Below, piece by piece: positions 6,444 to 7,422 of a stretch of DNA of 7,422 nucleotides. Each line of letters starts with the position of its first letter. Within the stretch, counting starts at the first letter, position 1. The notes under the pieces are model-generated. The model was not told the origin of the DNA, did not search any database, and saw only the letters and a program-made list of their open reading frames with translations. The DNA is taken from assembly GCA_029857925.1 (NCBI GenBank), contig JAOUGF010000093.1:1-7422 (forward strand), read 5' to 3'. The position numbers and the translations under genes were made by a program. Source of the stretch: Gammaproteobacteria bacterium (GTDB taxonomy: Bacteria > Pseudomonadota > Gammaproteobacteria > S012-40).

Positions 6444-6450
6444 TGATATT
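6422..6450 (+). promoter_or_regulatory. Candidate divergent promoter toward the lipoprotein gene
   Basis: The other arm of the same palindrome gives TTGACA (6422-6427), a 17-base spacer and GATATT (6445-6450, 4 of 6). It would overlap the marR promoter face to face. The leader to the lipoprotein start would be over 200 nt, so another start further downstream is possible. Confidence 0.35.
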
Positions 6451-6564
6451 GTCATGTGTGCAATAATTTATAGTAATGGCGTGTAACTGGTAGATTAACA
6501 AGCTAAATACTCCAGGATAGACGGCATTGGTGAGCTATTGGTCGTGTAGGCATGCGCAAACATA

Positions 6565-6615
6565 GGTGTCGTCTACCTTAGACGTCCCTAGTAACACCAG
6601 GTTTAAAAAAACTGG
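6565..6615 (+). other. Inverted repeats in the lipoprotein leader
   Basis: CGTCT/AGACG forms a 5-bp stem with a 5-base loop (6570-6584). GGTGT (6565-6569) can pair with ACACC (6594-6598) around it. CCAGGTTT/AAAACTGG (6597-6615) forms a further stem with one mismatch, overlapping the previous arm, so the two structures are alternatives. No known RNA family is recognised. Confidence 0.3.
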
Positions 6616-6680
6616 CCAGAGGCCGATGCACTGCTATCATCCCTGCGGGAGTTATTGGTGGTTTGCGGCGGTTGGAAGAC

Positions 6681-6687
6681 AGGTGAG
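6681..6687 (+). promoter_or_regulatory. Ribosome binding site before the lipoprotein TTG start
   Basis: AGGTGAG lies six bases before TTG 6694. A rival GGGAG (6647-6651) lies six bases before GTG 6658 in the same frame. The TTG start is preferred because it gives a lipoprotein signal of normal length. Confidence 0.45.
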
Positions 6688-6693
6688 CGCGCG

Positions 6694-7422
6694 TTGGACG
6701 CAACGTTCAAGCAATGGATTTCGCTTACGTTTATAACGTTCATAGTCGTGGGATGTAGTGCTAATCAGCCGGAGAGCGCCCACTTAGTGGTGACGCCTGC
6801 CAGCAAATTACTGACGCAGTTAGGTGCGACAGTGGCATTGCAGTCTACGCTGAATGGGGGTGCTGCCACGGAAGCCGTGCAATGGCAAAGTGCCGATAAT
6901 GCAGTGGCTACAGTAGACAATGCGGGTGTGGTGACCGCGGTTGCAGAGGGTGTGGCGATGATTACCGCAACCTCCGGCGATCTACAGGGCCAGGCCAAAA
7001 TTACCGTGAATACCCATGTGTCTGTGCTGAATGTTGTCGCGCGCTACGAAGACAAACAATATGATCGAAATGGGTTTACTGGTGTCACCACGTTTAAGCC
7101 CATACGCAATGCCGTGATTGAGATGGAGGATGCCAACGGTGAGGTCGTGCAATCAACTTCAACCGACCTTGAAGGCAGAGTGGCGTTCGATGCACAACCG
7201 ACGATGGCCGCGTATAAGCTGCGCATTTATGCCGATACGGACGCGACGAGGGGGCCGAGTGCGGGTGTGCGCAGTAATGTGGGCGCGCGCTACGCCGCGG
7301 TGTTGAATATCGCCGATTTAACCGCAAGCCCCGTCGCCATGGATGTGAGTGTGTCGGGAGGCGCCGCAGGCGCGTTTAATGTGTTGGATGTGTTTACCAC
7401 CGGCGCACAATTTGTTTATGCG
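6694..7422 (+). CDS. Lipoprotein with bacterial Ig-like (Big_2) domain, 3' end outside window
   Basis: The frame is open to the window edge, giving 243 residues so far. From TTG 6694 the N-terminus has a short polar segment with Lys6, a hydrophobic stretch (8-19) and the lipobox VVGC, with the acylated Cys at 21. Ser at +2 favours the outer membrane. A bacterial Ig-like Big_2 domain spans about 30-105 (VTPASKLLTQLGATVAL, AVATVDNAGVVTAVAEG, then ITATSGDLQGQAKITV). Next, KPIRNAVIEMEDANGEV and TSTDLEGRVAF (about 136-160) resemble a carboxypeptidase-regulatory-like beta-sandwich. The visible end (AGAFNVLDVFTTGAQFV) recalls uncharacterised secreted proteins that I believe continue into a zinc-peptidase-like region; this is memory, not something seen here. 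Such domains suit surface adhesion or an extracellular enzyme. GTG 6658 is an alternative start that adds 12 residues. Confidence 0.8.
   Translation, partial: MDATFKQWISLTFITFIVVGCSANQPESAHLVVTPASKLLTQLGATVALQSTLNGGAATEAVQWQSADNAVATVDNAGVVTAVAEGVAMITATSGDLQGQAKITVNTHVSVLNVVARYEDKQYDRNGFTGVTTFKPIRNAVIEMEDANGEVVQSTSTDLEGRVAFDAQPTMAAYKLRIYADTDATRGPSAGVRSNVGARYAAVLNIADLTASPVAMDVSVSGGAAGAFNVLDVFTTGAQFVYA

Larger units (their letters stand above)
6408..6457. promoter_or_regulatory. 50-bp nested palindrome, probable MarR operator
   Basis: Three perfect inverted repeats share one dyad centre (between 6432 and 6433). The outer pair is ACATGACA/TGTCATGT (6408-6415 with 6450-6457). The middle pair is TTGACA/TGTCAA (6422-6427 with 6438-6443). 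The core is ATTGCAAT (6429-6436). The result is TGACA-N7-TGACA-N10-TGTCA-N7-TGTCA. It overlaps the marR promoter on the minus strand. MarR proteins bind such dyads as dimers, so two or more dimers could fit here. That MarR is the binder is inference. Confidence 0.72.
6362..6693. other. 332-bp divergent intergenic region (marR / lipoprotein)
   Basis: The marR-proximal half (about 6390-6475) is AT-rich and holds the palindromic operator and two facing promoter candidates. The other half (6480-6693) has no supported gene. It contains short hairpins near 6565-6615 and two ribosome-binding-site-like motifs before the lipoprotein start. Confidence 0.75.

Noticed and set aside
6605..6624. Minus-strand intrinsic terminator (GGCC-TCT-GGCC-AG followed by seven T)
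   Set aside because: The stem is only 4 bp with a 3-base loop, and no minus-strand gene lies upstream of it in the window.
6626..6736. 36-codon ATG frame overlapping the lipoprotein start
   Set aside because: No ribosome binding site, and it overlaps the signal peptide coding region in another frame; no evidence of translation.

Overview
The window looks like chromosomal DNA of a gammaproteobacterium that I cannot name. It has moderate GC, a class I alpha (AroFGH-type) DAHP synthase, a large membrane-bound c-di-GMP protein and an outer-membrane-type lipoprotein. There is no tRNA, rRNA, CRISPR array, transposase or integrase in view.

Layout, left to right. (1) The 3' part of a major facilitator superfamily transporter (start to 931, +). 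(2) A complete tyrosine-type DAHP synthase (1026-2099, +), the entry step of aromatic amino acid synthesis. (3) A 529-bp non-coding stretch holding copy A of a roughly 140-bp repeat, an AT-rich promoter-like block and three consecutive hairpins ending next to a ribosome binding site. (4) A 798-residue membrane protein with an extracytoplasmic helical sensor, PAS, GGDEF and EAL domains (2629-5025, +). Its cyclase motif is altered and its phosphodiesterase residues are intact. (5) Copy B of the same repeat, in the opposite orientation, filling the gap between two convergent genes. (6) A minus-strand pair: a MarR-family regulator (5855-6361) followed by a class I SAM-dependent methyltransferase (5186-5800), probably one transcript. 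(7) A 332-bp region upstream of marR with a striking 50-bp nested palindrome over the marR promoter. (8) The start of a lipoprotein with a bacterial Ig-like domain (from 6694, +), cut by the window end.

How the parts relate. The MarR/methyltransferase pair looks like a self-contained, autoregulated unit, because the palindrome overlaps the -35 and -10 boxes of its own promoter. The c-di-GMP gene sits alone between inverted copies of the repeat. Both repeat copies begin within about 12 bp of a stop codon. Nothing in the sequence ties the DAHP synthase, the c-di-GMP protein and the lipoprotein into one pathway.

Most unusual items: the three-tier dyad-symmetric operator, the inverted repeat pair around the c-di-GMP gene, the hairpin-rich leader of that gene, and the C-terminal domain of the lipoprotein, whose function I cannot name with confidence.
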